DNA from: Cyclaneusma minus
Lineage: Eukaryota; Ascomycota; Leotiomycetes; Marthamycetales; Marthamycetaceae
Direction of reading: 5' to 3'
Assembly: GCA_037179335.1 (NCBI GenBank)
Contig: JAKZHN010000001.1
Location: 1,488,001-1,552,000 of the forward strand
DNA length: 64,000 nt
In this document: piece by piece, positions 1 through 11,026 of the stretch
How positions within the stretch are numbered: the first letter of the stretch is position 1
Layout: each line of letters opens with the position of its first letter
Program-made: the position numbers and the translations under genes
Notes under the pieces: model-generated
Told to the model about the DNA's origin: nothing
Database searches by the model: none
The model's input: only the letters and a program-made list of their open reading frames with translations

Positions 1-929
1 AAGTTTTTGCCGACTCCAGCGCGAAAGTGCAATTTGAGCCACGAGCAGTCGTGGCTATGTTAAGAGAGGGCGCGCCGGGAGCTGTCAAGGAATACCTCGA
101 GTATCTTGTTTTCGGCAAGCAGCACACGAAATACGCAACGGAACTAATCTCGTACTACCTAGACAGTGTACTCCAAGCACTTTCAGCTTCCCCCGAAGCA
201 CAAGAGATGTTGTCGAGGAGTTACGAAACGTACCGCGCACTGCGTCCTCCCAAGCCCACCTACCGCCAATTCATTGCAGACAACGCCATCGATGCCGAAT
301 GGTGGCGATCCCGTCTAAGGTTGCTGCAATTGCTTGGCGGCAGTCAAAGTCATGGGATTGCTGGCACTGCTGGCGCAGCGGAAGCAACGACGCTGTACGA
401 TGCAAAAGAGATAAGCTGGCGAATTGAGCCTTGGAAAGAATTCTTGGTTCCTGAGACTATCATACTTGGCGGACGAGCGGGCCACCATGCAGAAGCGCTA
501 AAATTGCTGACCCATCGACTGGGGGACTATGATACCGCTATTGGGTATTGCCTCAGTATTGGGAGTGGTACTGGTGGCGCTAGCGTTCCTGATGCTGCAT
601 CGTCGAGGAGGGAACAGCAGTCCAAACTCTTCAAAACATTACTGGGAGAGTTTTTGCAGATTGAGGATATCAGCGACAGAGTAGAACAGACAGCGTCTTT
701 GCTCGAAAGATTTGGCGCTTGGCTGGATGCAGGGGAAGTGCTCTCTATGATTCCCGATACGTGGAGTGTGGAGTTGCTGAGTGGGTTTTTGGTATCTGTG
801 CTGAGGAGGGTGGTGAGGGAGAGGAGCGAGGCGAGGGTCGTGAGGGCGTTGGCGGCGGGTGAGAATTTGAAGGTTGGGGCTGAGGGGGCGGGGATGGGGG
901 GAAGGGTTGAGAGGGAGGTGTCAAACTGA
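1..929 (+). CDS. Vps3/TGFBRAP1-like vacuolar sorting protein (C-terminal part)
   Basis: The reading frame is open from base 3 and ends at TGA 927-929, so only the last ~309 codons are present and the start lies off the window. The fragment resembles the C-terminal half of the Vam6/Vps39-Vps3-TGFBRAP1 family: an alpha-solenoid with a segment near 500-590 reading HAEALKLLTHRLGDYDTAIG, which matches the family pattern in which a helix pair with 'AL.LL..RLGD...A..YC' precedes the Vps39-type domain. In known members this region binds other core subunits of the CORVET/HOPS tethering complexes, which act with Rab5/Rab7-type GTPases in endosome-vacuole fusion. The tail (from ~800) is Gly/Glu/Arg-rich and low complexity. 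No CNH domain can be seen because the N-terminus is missing, so Vps3 versus Vps39 is undecided; I favour Vps3/TGFBRAP1. Confidence 0.68.
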   Translation, partial: VFADSSAKVQFEPRAVVAMLREGAPGAVKEYLEYLVFGKQHTKYATELISYYLDSVLQALSASPEAQEMLSRSYETYRALRPPKPTYRQFIADNAIDAEWWRSRLRLLQLLGGSQSHGIAGTAGAAEATTLYDAKEISWRIEPWKEFLVPETIILGGRAGHHAEALKLLTHRLGDYDTAIGYCLSIGSGTGGASVPDAASSRREQQSKLFKTLLGEFLQIEDISDRVEQTASLLERFGAWLDAGEVLSMIPDTWSVELLSGFLVSVLRRVVRERSEARVVRALAAGENLKVGAEGAGMGGRVEREVSN

Positions 930-1605
930 GGATCGTATATTTTCAATGGGTAGTGAGGGGTGAAAATGAGAGATGTTGGCACGTTCATGAGAAAATGGAA
1001 AGTGATGGGGCTGTGAAGTGAAGTTGTCTAGATACCTAAGCGTATGAATCACTGAGGACAGAAGATAGAGGGTGCCGATGATTCGATGTGAGTGTAAACA
1101 GCAACTCAGGCCGTTATAAATTAAATCAAGGATCACTTCACATATCGAATACCATGAGCTCCTTGGCTCCCGGTCAGTTGGAATGGCAAGAGACTCCTAG
1201 TCCTGACCCGGTCAGGGATTGGGTACGTGGGATAGCCCCAGCAAATGGTAATTGTGGCCGAATCAAACCAGTTTACTGGTAGGGATTCAACTGTAGCCAG
1301 GAGCGCAATTGGACGTTTTGTATTTTTGTGGACCTCTTTTTTATATAAATTACAAGTGTAATGGTAATAGAATATAGTAGTTATATGTGATAATGTGACC
1401 CCAGTGCTATTTCCACCTATGCATGTGCATGGACGTGCATAAGTCTAGTATGTGTAAGGCCATAAGGCTGCAAGTGGGGCACACGCCTTGGCTCAATGCA
1501 CGGACGTCGCTCAGAAATTTGCGGACAATAGCTTCGATTGAGTCAAGCTCTCCACGCAAGCTACATACACAGATAAGCAACCACAACACTCGAAAGCGGC
1601 CAATA
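930..1605. other. Intergenic, 3' flank of the Vps3-like gene and upstream of ureidoglycolate lyase
   Basis: No convincing gene. The sequence is moderately AT-rich around 1320-1400. The frame upstream of the next gene is open back to 1423, but the extra 61 codons do not look like this enzyme's N-terminus, so they are treated as leader. Confidence 0.6.
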
Positions 1606-2301
1606 ATGGTGTTCAAAGTGACGGCGCCGTCCGGCATCCTCGAACTTCCGGCGGAAAAGCTTAGCCAGGAGGCTTTCGCCGAATTCGGAAGCGTGATTGA
1701 GCATCCAGGCTCGGATTTCGTGTCATCCCTCAACCCAGCCGCCCTACCCTCCAACATCGCGATTGCCAACCAAGGAAGCGCGCTGAAAATATGCGACGTA
1801 ACGCACATGGTGGACCTCTACATCAACGCACCGAGCAAAGTCCCGTCAAAAGCTGTCATGAACATGTTTGCCTGCACGCCGCGGAAGCTGGAGAGAGGCC
1901 TTTTTCCTGTCAAGATCTTGGAGCGGCATCCTTTTACGTCGCAGACTTTCATACCGCTGGGGCTGGCGGGGGCTGAAACGGAAACGGCGTATCTCGTTAT
2001 TGTGGCTCCGAGGGATACTGGAGCGGGGAGTGCTGAGGAGAGAGATATGCCTGATCTGGCAAGGGCGAAAGCGTTTATCGCCCAGGGCTCTCAGGCTGTT
2101 ACGTACGCTGCTAATACGTGGCATGCGCCTATGGTCGTGATAGGCCAGAAGAGGCTGGACTTCGTCGTCGTTCAGTTTGTAAACGGTGTGGGCTTGGAAG
2201 ATTGTGAAGAGGTTGTTGTGGAGAGTACCGGCGCGGCGAATATTGCAGTGGCAGTACCTGCTGTTTACCAGGTGGAACGTCCACCATCGAAGCTATCATG
2301 A
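1606..2301 (+). CDS. DAL3: Ureidoglycolate lyase (AllA/Dal3 family)
   Basis: Single-exon gene of 231 codons. Ureidoglycolate lyase splits ureidoglycolate into glyoxylate and urea, the last carbon-releasing step of allantoin/purine degradation for nitrogen. The protein shows the family's cupin-like core: RHPFTSQTFIPLG near residues 108-120, a YLVIVAP strand, then an AFIAQGSQAVTYAANTWHAP segment carrying the conserved Gly and the metal-site His region, and a DFVVVQF strand near the C-terminus. The ATG at 1606 was chosen over an in-frame ATG at 1423 because family homology begins right after it (MVFKVTAPSG). Length and motifs fit the family. Fungal versions are usually induced by nitrogen limitation through GATA factors; I did not identify a definite GATA-site cluster. 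The neighbours are unrelated, so this is not a purine-catabolism cluster. Confidence 0.88.
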   Translation: MVFKVTAPSGILELPAEKLSQEAFAEFGSVIEHPGSDFVSSLNPAALPSNIAIANQGSALKICDVTHMVDLYINAPSKVPSKAVMNMFACTPRKLERGLFPVKILERHPFTSQTFIPLGLAGAETETAYLVIVAPRDTGAGSAEERDMPDLARAKAFIAQGSQAVTYAANTWHAPMVVIGQKRLDFVVVQFVNGVGLEDCEEVVVESTGAANIAVAVPAVYQVERPPSKLS

Positions 2302-4432
2302 CAAGCTGGTGGCATTCAGAGAGGTCAGCTTGGCAATCTCTTCAAGTGAGTTGAATGGTACAGCCAAGGGAGCTGCAGGGATACGGGGACGCGAGTCACG
2401 AACACCAAATCCCCAACGATATTCTGAGTTAGGCATTGTCACATCGTGACCTTTGCACGAGGAGATCGAAATCTAGCACTCCCCTGCCCCTGGACACAAT
2501 TACGCCGGCAATGAGTTACGGGAGAGAGAGAAAGCGAAGCTTATCGAGGTACCCACACGGCTGAACAGAGGACGCCGTTGCTTGTCAACTTGGTTTGCTA
2601 GCCTCTTATGACGATCTCCAACATTTTGCTTGAAACGGTTCTACCTCGACCTCGAAGACCTGCGTTACCTGGGAGTAGAGGATCATCTTGCAAGTTCCTC
2701 GATGCCGTGGGTGGCTGGTTTGTTTTTCGGCTACGTAGTTTCTGCATCACGCATGATACTAGACTATGTGTACAGCACGCAGTCTTAGTGTCTTGTTCCG
2801 TTATCACGGCGAGTCCCCGTCACTTAACATTCACTGGTTCCAGCAAACTGGCAGCATCGTTGAGTTGCAAACCTTTCGTCACACTTGTTCAATAAACGAC
2901 GGCCGGCTACGTCGAAAGCGTCTCGACGTCCGGGATACTTGAACTCCGGGATTTGTGCCCAGAAATGGCATCTGGAGGACACAGATTTGGAATAATACTG
3001 TTTCCCAAAAGCCAATCGACTCGGGAGCTCGAATTGTGGTGAAATTGGAACGAGGTCTTGACGGTGTTCAGTGGAGGGGAAAGTGGCTTTCGCAGGGTAT
3101 TTCCACCTCTGGCCTCCTTTCTGGGGATAGGAGGCCAGATTTGGAAGACTTGATAGCCAAGGCGGCTAGGCTGGTGCTATTCGGAGCCGGCTTTGGAGCT
3201 CCCATGGCGATGTACATGGAGTCTAGACGGTTGCACGGGCGCCCCGGACCGTAGTGTTGAGGACGATGGGTCCAAGCCTCGTGGCTGGCACTCGTCCGTA
3301 CACTGGACCCTAGTCCGGAGTAGCGATAGTTGGCAGCAATTTGTCAATTTGTCATCATCTGGCCGAGATGTCATCTCCGCGTGAGCATCATTGCTTCCTC
3401 AAAATAATTGTGGAAAGTACGGGTAGCCATCGACACGACGTTCATGCAGGCCAGGGGCTGTTTGATGATGTTTGCTTGCAGCCACGATCCAGTGCGTCGT
3501 GTTGCGGGTTGGCGGGCGTATCATGGCCATTGTTGTGGTATTGATCAAATGTTTCGCCTTTCGGTGGTCCGTGGGCCGAGGAGGATCCCCTGCGAAGATC
3601 CTCCACGATATCGAGAATCGAGATCCGAATCTGGCGCTAACCGGTCTTGGCGCATGAGACGAAAATGCCCATACGTTGAGCGGCCTTCCAACTCCCTCAG
3701 CATCTGCATCGCCCACCACCGGTCGCACCCGCCGAGCTTCACCACATCCAGCCTCTCACAGCGGTTCTTGCGAAGTGCCTGCAAAAGTCACTCACATGAC
3801 AGGGCAGCCAACCACCGACACGACCGGTTTGCTGTCAAAAGCCGCAGAGCAGGCTGCCCCCTGTCTGCGACACCACATCATGCTTTCGTCCCGCCTTCCG
3901 ATCGGATCTGCAAAACTCTGCCTATCGCTGGGAAGTGCACAATGTCTATTGATCTAGCCTTTCCCGGATTTGTGCTTAGCGACGGGCGGGTAGAGATCGT
4001 TGGGACGAGATCCCAGAGCGCACTGCAACGCATCGCTGCCTCCACACAGCTGTTGTGCTCTACTTGCATAAATGCGCACCATGCAACGCCCCGGCCGACC
4101 GGTGCCCCAAGCCCAGTCCGAAAAGAAAGTTCTCTGGTGACAGTAATCAAAAACCCACCCCTGTCTCGAAACTCGCACTCTCACACTTCCTGCACCCGGC
4201 AATCATCTGACTTTGCATTCACGAATTCAAGTGGATGAGAAGGCTTTCTGGAATTATGCAACTTTTGATTTTCAATGTACATGCTTCGAAGCAACTGGGT
4301 ATCTCACTGCCTGACCGCCGTGAACACGCATCCTAATGCGTCGCACATTAAATCCAAACCCCCACGGCCCATGCTCAGTGCCAATCGGGAAGCAAAATAG
4401 AAAGAAGAATTTGTAAACAAGCTCGCCTGCTC
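2302..4432. other. Intergenic, about 2.1 kb
   Basis: This lies between the 3' ends of the convergent ureidoglycolate lyase and flbD genes. Several frames stay open for 60-276 codons (the longest from 3408), but all are Ser/His/Arg-rich with no recognisable domain and no splice logic. No RNA gene is recognised. Some of it is probably 3' UTR. Confidence 0.5.
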
Positions 4433-5467
4433 TTATGCCAGAAGACTCGACAGATGCATGCGCGAATCGCGACGCTCTTCTCGCTTCTCCTCTTCTGTGG
4501 ACTGCCGTCTTGCCAGGATGGGTGGCAGATAGACGGGCGTTGTTGGGGAAGTGGCCTGGGAAGTGGCCTGGGAGGTGGTCTGAGAAGGACCCTGAGAATG
4601 ACCCTGGTGCTGGCTCCAGAAGTCACTGGGACGTCTGTGCTGATCTGGGCGCTGAGACTCGGCGGAGAAATGAGAGCCCCAGGATATGTGCGAATGGTCA
4701 ACGGAATATCGTGGCGCGTACTGCGAGCCGTGGTGGGTTTCAGCATCAGAAGAGTAGTGGTATTTGGTAGGGCTGTGGCTGGTAGGACTGAGGCTGAAGA
4801 AAGCGAGACTCGATCGTCGACTGTCCATCCCTGAAGAATGGTAGCTGTGCAATGGTGGGAGGTCAAGGCCCGACGAGGAGGCCACGATGGGAGATACGGA
4901 GAATGTTGAGCCGGCATCTGACATCAGAGAAGGAGCGCCATCGGTGGAGTCGGTCCTTGACACTTCGGAGGTTGCTGGCGAGAGAAGAGTAGGGTGCAGT
5001 CTGTGGTTGTAGGCTGGGAAGGAAGACAAGGTGGTGTTGAGGGGTCGAGGAACCGTGGCACTCGGTCTTGCAAACGAGAAACCTTCTGGCCTCTCGTCCA
5101 CATCATGCGGGCCTTGTGACGAACCCCGGCGACGTACACCCAGACGCCGACGCCTGTTCATGCTGCCATTCCACCAGTTCTTCACGGCGTTGTCGCTTCG
5201 GCCATGCAGACGCCTTGCAATCTCAGCCCACCGTTTGCCCATCTCAGCAACCATACGCTCGATCTGGAGTCCTTCTTCGGGGCTGATGGGTTCGTGGTTC
5301 AGTGACGGCTTGAGGTTCTGGTGATATCTTTCCCGGCATTGCTTGGGTGACCGAGAGCCAATAAGTTGTGCTATTCTGACCCAGTTCAGGGCTCCTTGGG
5401 TGTGGACGAGCTGGATGAGATATGCATCTTCTCCTTGCGACCAAGGACCTCTGCGGTGGGAGGCCAT
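4433..5467 (-). CDS. flbD: Myb-like transcription factor FlbD
   Basis: Single-exon gene of 344 codons, start at 5467. The N-terminus is a two-repeat Myb (SANT) DNA-binding domain. R2-type repeat at ~6-52 has GPWSQGEDAYLIQLV, W29 and the recognition helix SRSPKQCRERYHQNLKPSL. The second repeat at ~58-105 has W80 and the helix GRSDNAVKNWWNGSMNRR. This pairing and spacing is diagnostic of FlbD, which in Aspergillus nidulans activates asexual development (with FlbB/FlbC, upstream of brlA) and also affects sexual development. The rest is Ser/Pro/His-rich and disordered, with Gln-Ser-Thr repeats near residue 295 (SQTTSQATSQATSPTTP), ending in a short motif RMHLSSLLA that resembles the conserved FlbD tail. 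It is nuclear by family. The unusually long upstream non-coding stretch fits a developmentally regulated gene but proves nothing. Confidence 0.93.
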   Translation of the reverse strand: MASHRRGPWSQGEDAYLIQLVHTQGALNWVRIAQLIGSRSPKQCRERYHQNLKPSLNHEPISPEEGLQIERMVAEMGKRWAEIARRLHGRSDNAVKNWWNGSMNRRRRLGVRRRGSSQGPHDVDERPEGFSFARPSATVPRPLNTTLSSFPAYNHRLHPTLLSPATSEVSRTDSTDGAPSLMSDAGSTFSVSPIVASSSGLDLPPLHSYHSSGMDSRRSSLAFFSLSPTSHSPTKYHYSSDAETHHGSQYAPRYSVDHSHISWGSHFSAESQRPDQHRRPSDFWSQHQGHSQGPSQTTSQATSQATSPTTPVYLPPILARRQSTEEEKREERRDSRMHLSSLLA

Positions 5468-8400
5468 TATGAATGTGTGGAGTCGAGAGAACTGAATGTG
5501 TGTGGATGAGGACGATGTGATGAGAGTCTGTAGTTCAACCAGGATCCAGAAAAGTGGAAGTAGTCGTGAACTTGAAGGATGATGATGGCTGTTCCGGGCG
5601 GGATGGAGCGTCGTATATCAGCAGGAGACAGGCCACCAACGCATTGGCCGGAAAGTGCCAGCGTTCTGGCTTCGGAGGAAAGATTTAGGGCACGATTGTG
5701 GCCCTTTTGGCTCCCGAAATGAAGGTTGTAGATCGGACTAAGGAGCACAGAGCAGGCGGGCCGCTAGAGCTTTGGCATAGATGCTAAGAGTATTGGCGTC
5801 GATCGAAGTTGCTGTTTCGGTATCTGGCTACCAATCACGGCGGCCTATCTTCGCTGCTCACTCTCTCAAAGGGGTTTTGTGGTGGAGATGGTGGTGTTGG
5901 GGACAAGTCAGGCCAATACAAAAAAGGGTGGATCTGTGGCACCCCAATTCCAAGCAGATGATAATGCTGATGTGGTACGTTCGAAATGAGAAGTCGGGGC
6001 AGCTTGGATGGGAGTATTCGGCCGGAGAGACAGGCTCCGGATGTGGTTGTTTGAGCTAATACAATTATACAGCTGGTAGCAGACAGGAGATGACAGAAAT
6101 AACGTTTGGGGTGGGAGCAGGTGGGAGGGTGGGCCGGTAGCTTAAGCAGGACCAGGTTCGCTGGGATTGTTGCGTGTCCCAGGGCGTCTCTGGCTGGATT
6201 GCAGGTGTTGGTGGACGACTTGCGGTAGCGGGGGCTGTGGAGAAGGGATGCCCCTACCAGCAGCACAGCAGCGGCCAGCTTCCCACGCCTTCAGGAGGCC
6301 GGTAACAGGCTAGCGGTAGCGCCTTAGCGCTTGCCATATAAAATGGTGGACGGCGGCCAGCGCGCGAGTAACGCAAGACGGACGCCCTAGGGCCTAGTAG
6401 CCGGGTTTGAGACTGGACGAGCCGTACCAAGACTGCTGCATTCGTGGGTCCCTGGCTGTTGGAGCAAACAACGGCTGGCGGTGCAATGCAAGCTGAAGTG
6501 GCTGGCGCCGTGGCCCTCGCCGTCGTCTCAGGGCAGCTCAACAGTGGAGTCGGGGCCCCCTTGATGTGATCCACGGGCGGGAGGCTTCCTCATACCACTC
6601 AGCTGGGACTGCTGCGAGATCTCTGGTCCCAGGCTCCATGGCACCCGGTCATGGGGTCCCTGCTCAAGTGCTGGGGGCAGAGGACGGCCTCAGCCTGTTC
6701 CGCAAGACAGCAGCCGGCTCTCTCAGCGTGCCGCCTGTCCTGCAGTGCCTTCATGCTTCCCAGCTGGCAGTGAGACAAGATCCAGTGACAGATCGCCGGG
6801 ACATCTGCGAGCAACGGGTGACATGACGAGCATGTCTGGCAGCCCGTCGCCCACACAGCACAACAACAGCACGTCGCCCGCGACAACGCCAACCTTATTA
6901 GCTATTCCAAATCGCAGCCGCCTGCCATTTCAAATACATGGTGCACCCGTTCGTCCCAAAAAGGCTGCGCGCCGAGTCCAACGGCGCCATAGTGCTGTGA
7001 CGGTAGCCCCGACCCTGCGTGCAACCCGTCGACCTGGATCACTCGCAACTCGTCAAAGGGCTGCACATGGATGTTCCCTGCCTCGTGCATCCCTTCCACG
7101 CATGTCTCTGAGCACCGAAGGAACCAGGCTTTCGTCGCGGATGGCTCACCAGACAGCAGCGGGCCTGGCGACGCCCTAGCCCGTCGATAGTCGGGCGCGC
7201 GGCGGAAGCCTCGAAGTTCCCCAGAATCTTATTCCACGTTGCGGCTTGCACAAGGCCTGCATTATTAGGCTTCGATATATCTCCCATTCCAAATGTCGAT
7301 TAATGGGTGGTACTTGTGGCTTACCACGGCTCTGAATCTTCCCCCAGCTTCCTTTATTCCTCAGAGAACAATGAAGTGTCTCGCATGTACAGGCAATCTC
7401 GATGATGCAGGGATTTGCGACCCAGCTCCACGGTTCAGCGAACGACAATAAACGTTATGGCTGCGACCTCTGCTGGGAACCTAGTGCGCACTCTACCGTG
7501 CGACTGGTGCTACGGTTGGCGCTGACAAGCGCCGTTATGCCTCTGAGTCACCGTGCTGCCTCCGTGCCTCGAGTGCGCCAAGAATAGCTGCGCGAAGCCT
7601 GGAGCAGTGCATCCGGTACTTGGCAATCACCAGAGTCGCAGCTTTTTCCGTGCGGCTGAAGTGCCATGAGCCGTCGAACTCAGTTCTAGAAGCCACAAAC
7701 GAAACGGAACACCCAATACCCGTACGCGCAACTTTACTACGACACTTGCACCAAAATTCCAAATCCACTCCCTCCAGTCGCCGCAACATCGCAGCATGTA
7801 CCCAGCTGCGTGGTATGCCAGCGGCCCCTACCAGGCGGTCCGTCGCTCCAAGCTACGGGCAGTATCCCAGTTCCCCGCCCTGCCCCGAGCTCCCGAATCA
7901 TAGCATCCCAGCGCTGATCACCGACCCAGTGATGATGCCCGCACCATTTGCAAGTCAATCCAATTTGCGAACCAATACCAAGCCGCCCGCTGCTTGCCTT
8001 GGTCCTACCCCAACGGCATCCCTCGCCCTGCAGAAGGTCCTTCCCCACCCGTGCAAAAGCACTCTCCTTCTGTTCCCACTCCACTCCGCTCATCACCTCA
8101 TTATAAGTCGCAATTCCATCCTCTGCCGCCGAGTTCCACATCGGGCGACCACAGGCGTCGGTGGCTTGCGCAGACGGCGAAACAGCGCCACTCCCCAGGG
8201 AACAGCACACGCCTCACTCGCCAACTTTTCGAACCACTGCGATCCCCATTCACGAATCCCATGTTGCAAAGCCAAGGTACCTATGCAGCAAAAAGAACCT
8301 CACCCAACCCCCACTCCGTCAGCCGGCCAGCCCGAACCACCTGCAAGTATCCGCGTCTACCGTGTCTACATATGAGACCTCTCACCCGCCACCCCAACTT

Positions 8401-9100
8401 CCCAACTGCTCTGCATGAGAAACCGTCCCGTCTCTTGGGCCTTCGCCAATCTCATATGCAATGGCGCCCAACGGCCACTAATTTCCATCTCACACGATTA
8501 CACATGCCTATCCGCATTGACGGAGAATCCGCTGACTGCATCAAGGAGCAGTCATTCCGAATCCCGAGCCGCTGCCGTTACGTGCGCTGTTGGCGCTGTG
8601 CATGTGAGGGCTGCCTGATGAGACCAGTACGGAATATTATATATACCTACTGAGGTATAGTAGGGTGTGGACGTTGAGGCGGGAGCCATGCTGGGGGGTG
8701 AGGACTACCAGGTAGGTTATGTGCCGTGTGGGTTGGGCACCGTATCCTGAACTGTGAATTTTGGGCTGCTAGCAGGCCGGTTTTTACTTTTGGTTCTCTC
8801 GCAGTGGTTGGTGTTGCTTGGGAGTTGTATCTTCCTTCTCTTTCCCGTTTTCTGCTGTATCTCACTCGACACTTTTCTGCAGATGACAAGGTAAGGTAAG
8901 GTACCTGTAAAGCATGGACTCGCTTTTTCTTTTCTAATTGCTAAAAATAGCTGTCGTTGCTCAAAATAACTATCGTTTTCAAATTACCTGTCATCGCTCA
9001 CGTCATTTGTCGTCGGTTATATTATTTGTCATTTATTGAATACGTTTGTTATTCACTATATTGCTTCACGTGATTAGCCTACCTATTTTTGTTCTTTTTT
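5468..9100. other. Long non-coding stretch upstream of flbD
   Basis: 3.6 kb of normal base composition. Overlapping open frames exist on both strands, chiefly 7620-8653 (+) and 7737-8210 (-), but none shows a domain, codon pattern or splice structure I can defend. The 5468-5760 part is probably flbD promoter and leader. The remainder could hold a non-coding transcript or regulatory DNA; I see no direct evidence for either. Confidence 0.45.
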
Positions 9101-9109
9101 TACTACCTA

Positions 9110-10330
9110 GGTACCCTGGTACCTACGTAGCTAGGTAGGTATTTTAGTGGAAAAAGGGAGGGAGGGGGGGGGGGCGTGAGAAAAAATTGTTTATAAATGG
9201 GTCAAGACCTTAACAACCTCGGGTTAAAATTAAGGTACCTTAGCGGAAAGGGGGGGTTTTTAAATACCTTAGCGGAGCGAGGGGGTGGGGCGCAACGGTG
9301 TAGGCACCGTATGAAACTTGGCGAAACTGTGTGGAACCATTTTATTTGAACGGCAGCGAATACACCGTTTTTAAAATTCCGAACTCATTATAATTGCCGA
9401 GGTTATTAAAGGTTTCTGCAATACCTACCTAGGTAGGTAGGTAAATAGGTACCTGGTAGTAAACGTTCTCTAGTTTCGCAATTCCAAATTTCAAAATTAA
9501 AATGGTATTCATTTTACTACCTACCACCTTAGCGGAAAATGTGGTTTTTTTTAATACCGTATAAATACGATATAAAAAAAATAGACCGTTAAATCGAATA
9601 GACCGTTAAGTTATCGCATTTTTTAGCGCAACGTTACGTTTTTGGGAACGGTCGCGCTGATTTATTATTTTGTAATTTCACCGTTCCAAATTTGAAAATT
9701 AAGGTATTTATTCCATTATTTAATTCCAGCCTCCAGCCTCCAGCCTCTACCACCCACCAGCTCCAGCCTCCAGCCTTCACCACCCACCAGCTCCAGCTCC
9801 AGCTCCAGCCGAGGGTGAGGGTAAGGGTAAGGGCCTGGCTGTAACACAAATTAGCTGTGTAAACAAAGGAAAAGAGCAGGCAAGAAAGGAATTGGAGCTT
9901 AGCTGAAGAGCGCAATTGCTAGAGCTTCTGCTTGGAGCTGAAGCTGGAGGCTGGAGCTGGAGCTGGAGGGTGGTAGAGGCTGGAGCTGGAGCTGGAGCTG
10001 GAGCTGGAGCTGGAGCTGGAGCTGGAGCTGGAGCTGGAACCGTTTGCAAGAAAATACCAGCAAATACCATATACCAAATGCAAAAACGTACCGTTGGGTA
10101 AAATCGTACCGTTTACAGCGGTATACGACGGTACGAATTTTCAAACGGTATTTATACGGTACCTTATTTATACGGTATGTGAAAACCCCCACTTTCCGCT
10201 AAGGTACGGTACGTGAAAATCCCCATTTTCCGCCAAGGTAGTATTTTCGTACCGTATTTATTATACGGTATTTAAAAAAAGCACCTTTCCGCTAAAATAG
10301 GTACATAAGGTACCTACCTAAATGGTAGGT
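9110..10330. repeat. Composite inverted-repeat block with convergent CTTAGCGGAAA motifs
   Basis: The outer edges carry palindromic ACCTAGGT/TACCTAC runs (9108-9140 and 10311-10340). Inside lie three plus-strand copies of CCTTAGCGGAAA (9238-9250, 9267-9276 degenerate, 9527-9539) and three minus-strand copies (10192-10204, 10226-10238, 10285-10297). Several copies are followed by a G-run and T-run (or the complement) and then ATACCGTAT/AAATACGGT-type sequence. The centre is a second inverted repeat of CTCCAGC/GCTGGAG units. The two halves mirror each other across ~1.2 kb, as in a non-autonomous element or a collapsed palindrome. No coding frame other than low-complexity hexamer translation is present. 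Confidence 0.6.
9725..10038. repeat. Inverted CTCCAGC / GCTGGAG arms with a (TGGAGC)n microsatellite
   Basis: The left arm (9725-9810) is built of CCAGCCTCCAGC and CCAGCTCC units with two CACCCACCAG blocks. The right arm (9932-10038) is the imperfect reverse complement, including GGGTGGTAGAGGCTGGAG, which mirrors the left arm's CAGCCTCTACCACCC. The right arm ends in about 9.7 uninterrupted TGGAGC hexamers (9981-10038). The ~120-nt spacer contains GAGGGTGAGGGTAAGGGTAA. The arms could fold into a long imperfect hairpin. Confidence 0.8.
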
Positions 10331-11026
10331 ACCTAGGTACACTAATATTACCAGCTGGAAAATAATGGTTTAAAACTGGAAAATCTTGGAAAACCTCGAA
10401 GATAGAGAGAGGTAGGTACCAGTTTCAAGGTTTCAAACCTGCTACCTAACCGTGCAAAGACATAGGTATCCAAGTGCACAATCGTTTTCGAATCTCAGGT
10501 CACGAGTTCCAAGCCATTGCAATAGTCACGGCACGGCAGATGCCGGTCATTGTTTCCAGATGTCCGACCCACTACCTACCTAGGCACGACGTCTACCTAG
10601 TATAGAGGAGATCTATAGAGTGTACTTGGGAAAGGTCTGAATGCCGATGCAGAATCGAATGGAGTCGCAAACGACGACGGCCCAGGAGGGCCCAAATATG
10701 CAGCTGCAACATCGCTCCCGAAGCGCGGGCAGCTAGGTGAGGGAAGAAATATCTTTAAGAGATGGGATCCCACAATAACACCCTTCCGTTTTGTCCCCTT
10801 TATTCAGCGAATCCCAAACATCCGAGAATAGACTTCGGGTCGCTAGCAGTACGCGCTTCTAAAGAATTCCAATTTCCCCAAATCCAGGCGCCACCGTCTT
10901 CCAACTCAGATGGAAAGCTCATGAAATTCGTAATATTCCCCGGGGCGGGGAGCTCCGGAGCATGGCGATGGACCAGCTTGACGCGGCCCCCACGGCCCAA
11001 AGGAGGTCCCTTAGCCGAGCAAATCG
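10331..11026. other. Intergenic, downstream of the OGT-like gene
   Basis: No gene seen. It probably includes the 3' UTR of the OGT-like gene (minus strand) toward 10,800. Further CTACCTAC/CTAGG motifs occur at 10,572-10,600. Confidence 0.5.

Noticed and set aside
3408..4238. 276-codon open frame on the plus strand between ureidoglycolate lyase and flbD
   Set aside because: Ser/His/Arg-rich, no domain, overlapping open frames on both strands, no promoter or splice logic.
7620..8653. Overlapping plus-strand open frames of 251 and 219 codons, with a 157-codon frame opposite (7737-8210)
   Set aside because: Pro/Ser/Arg-rich with no family resemblance; none of the three strand/frame choices is better than the others.
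9811..9835. Telomere-like GGGTAAGGGTAAGGG
   Set aside because: The unit is TAAGGG with a TGAGGG variant, not TTAGGG, and only two to three copies; part of the repeat spacer.
9634..10192. Leu-Gln, Pro-Ala and Gly-Ala repeat peptides in several frames
   Set aside because: These are translations of the CTCCAG/GGAGCT hexamer repeat, not genes.
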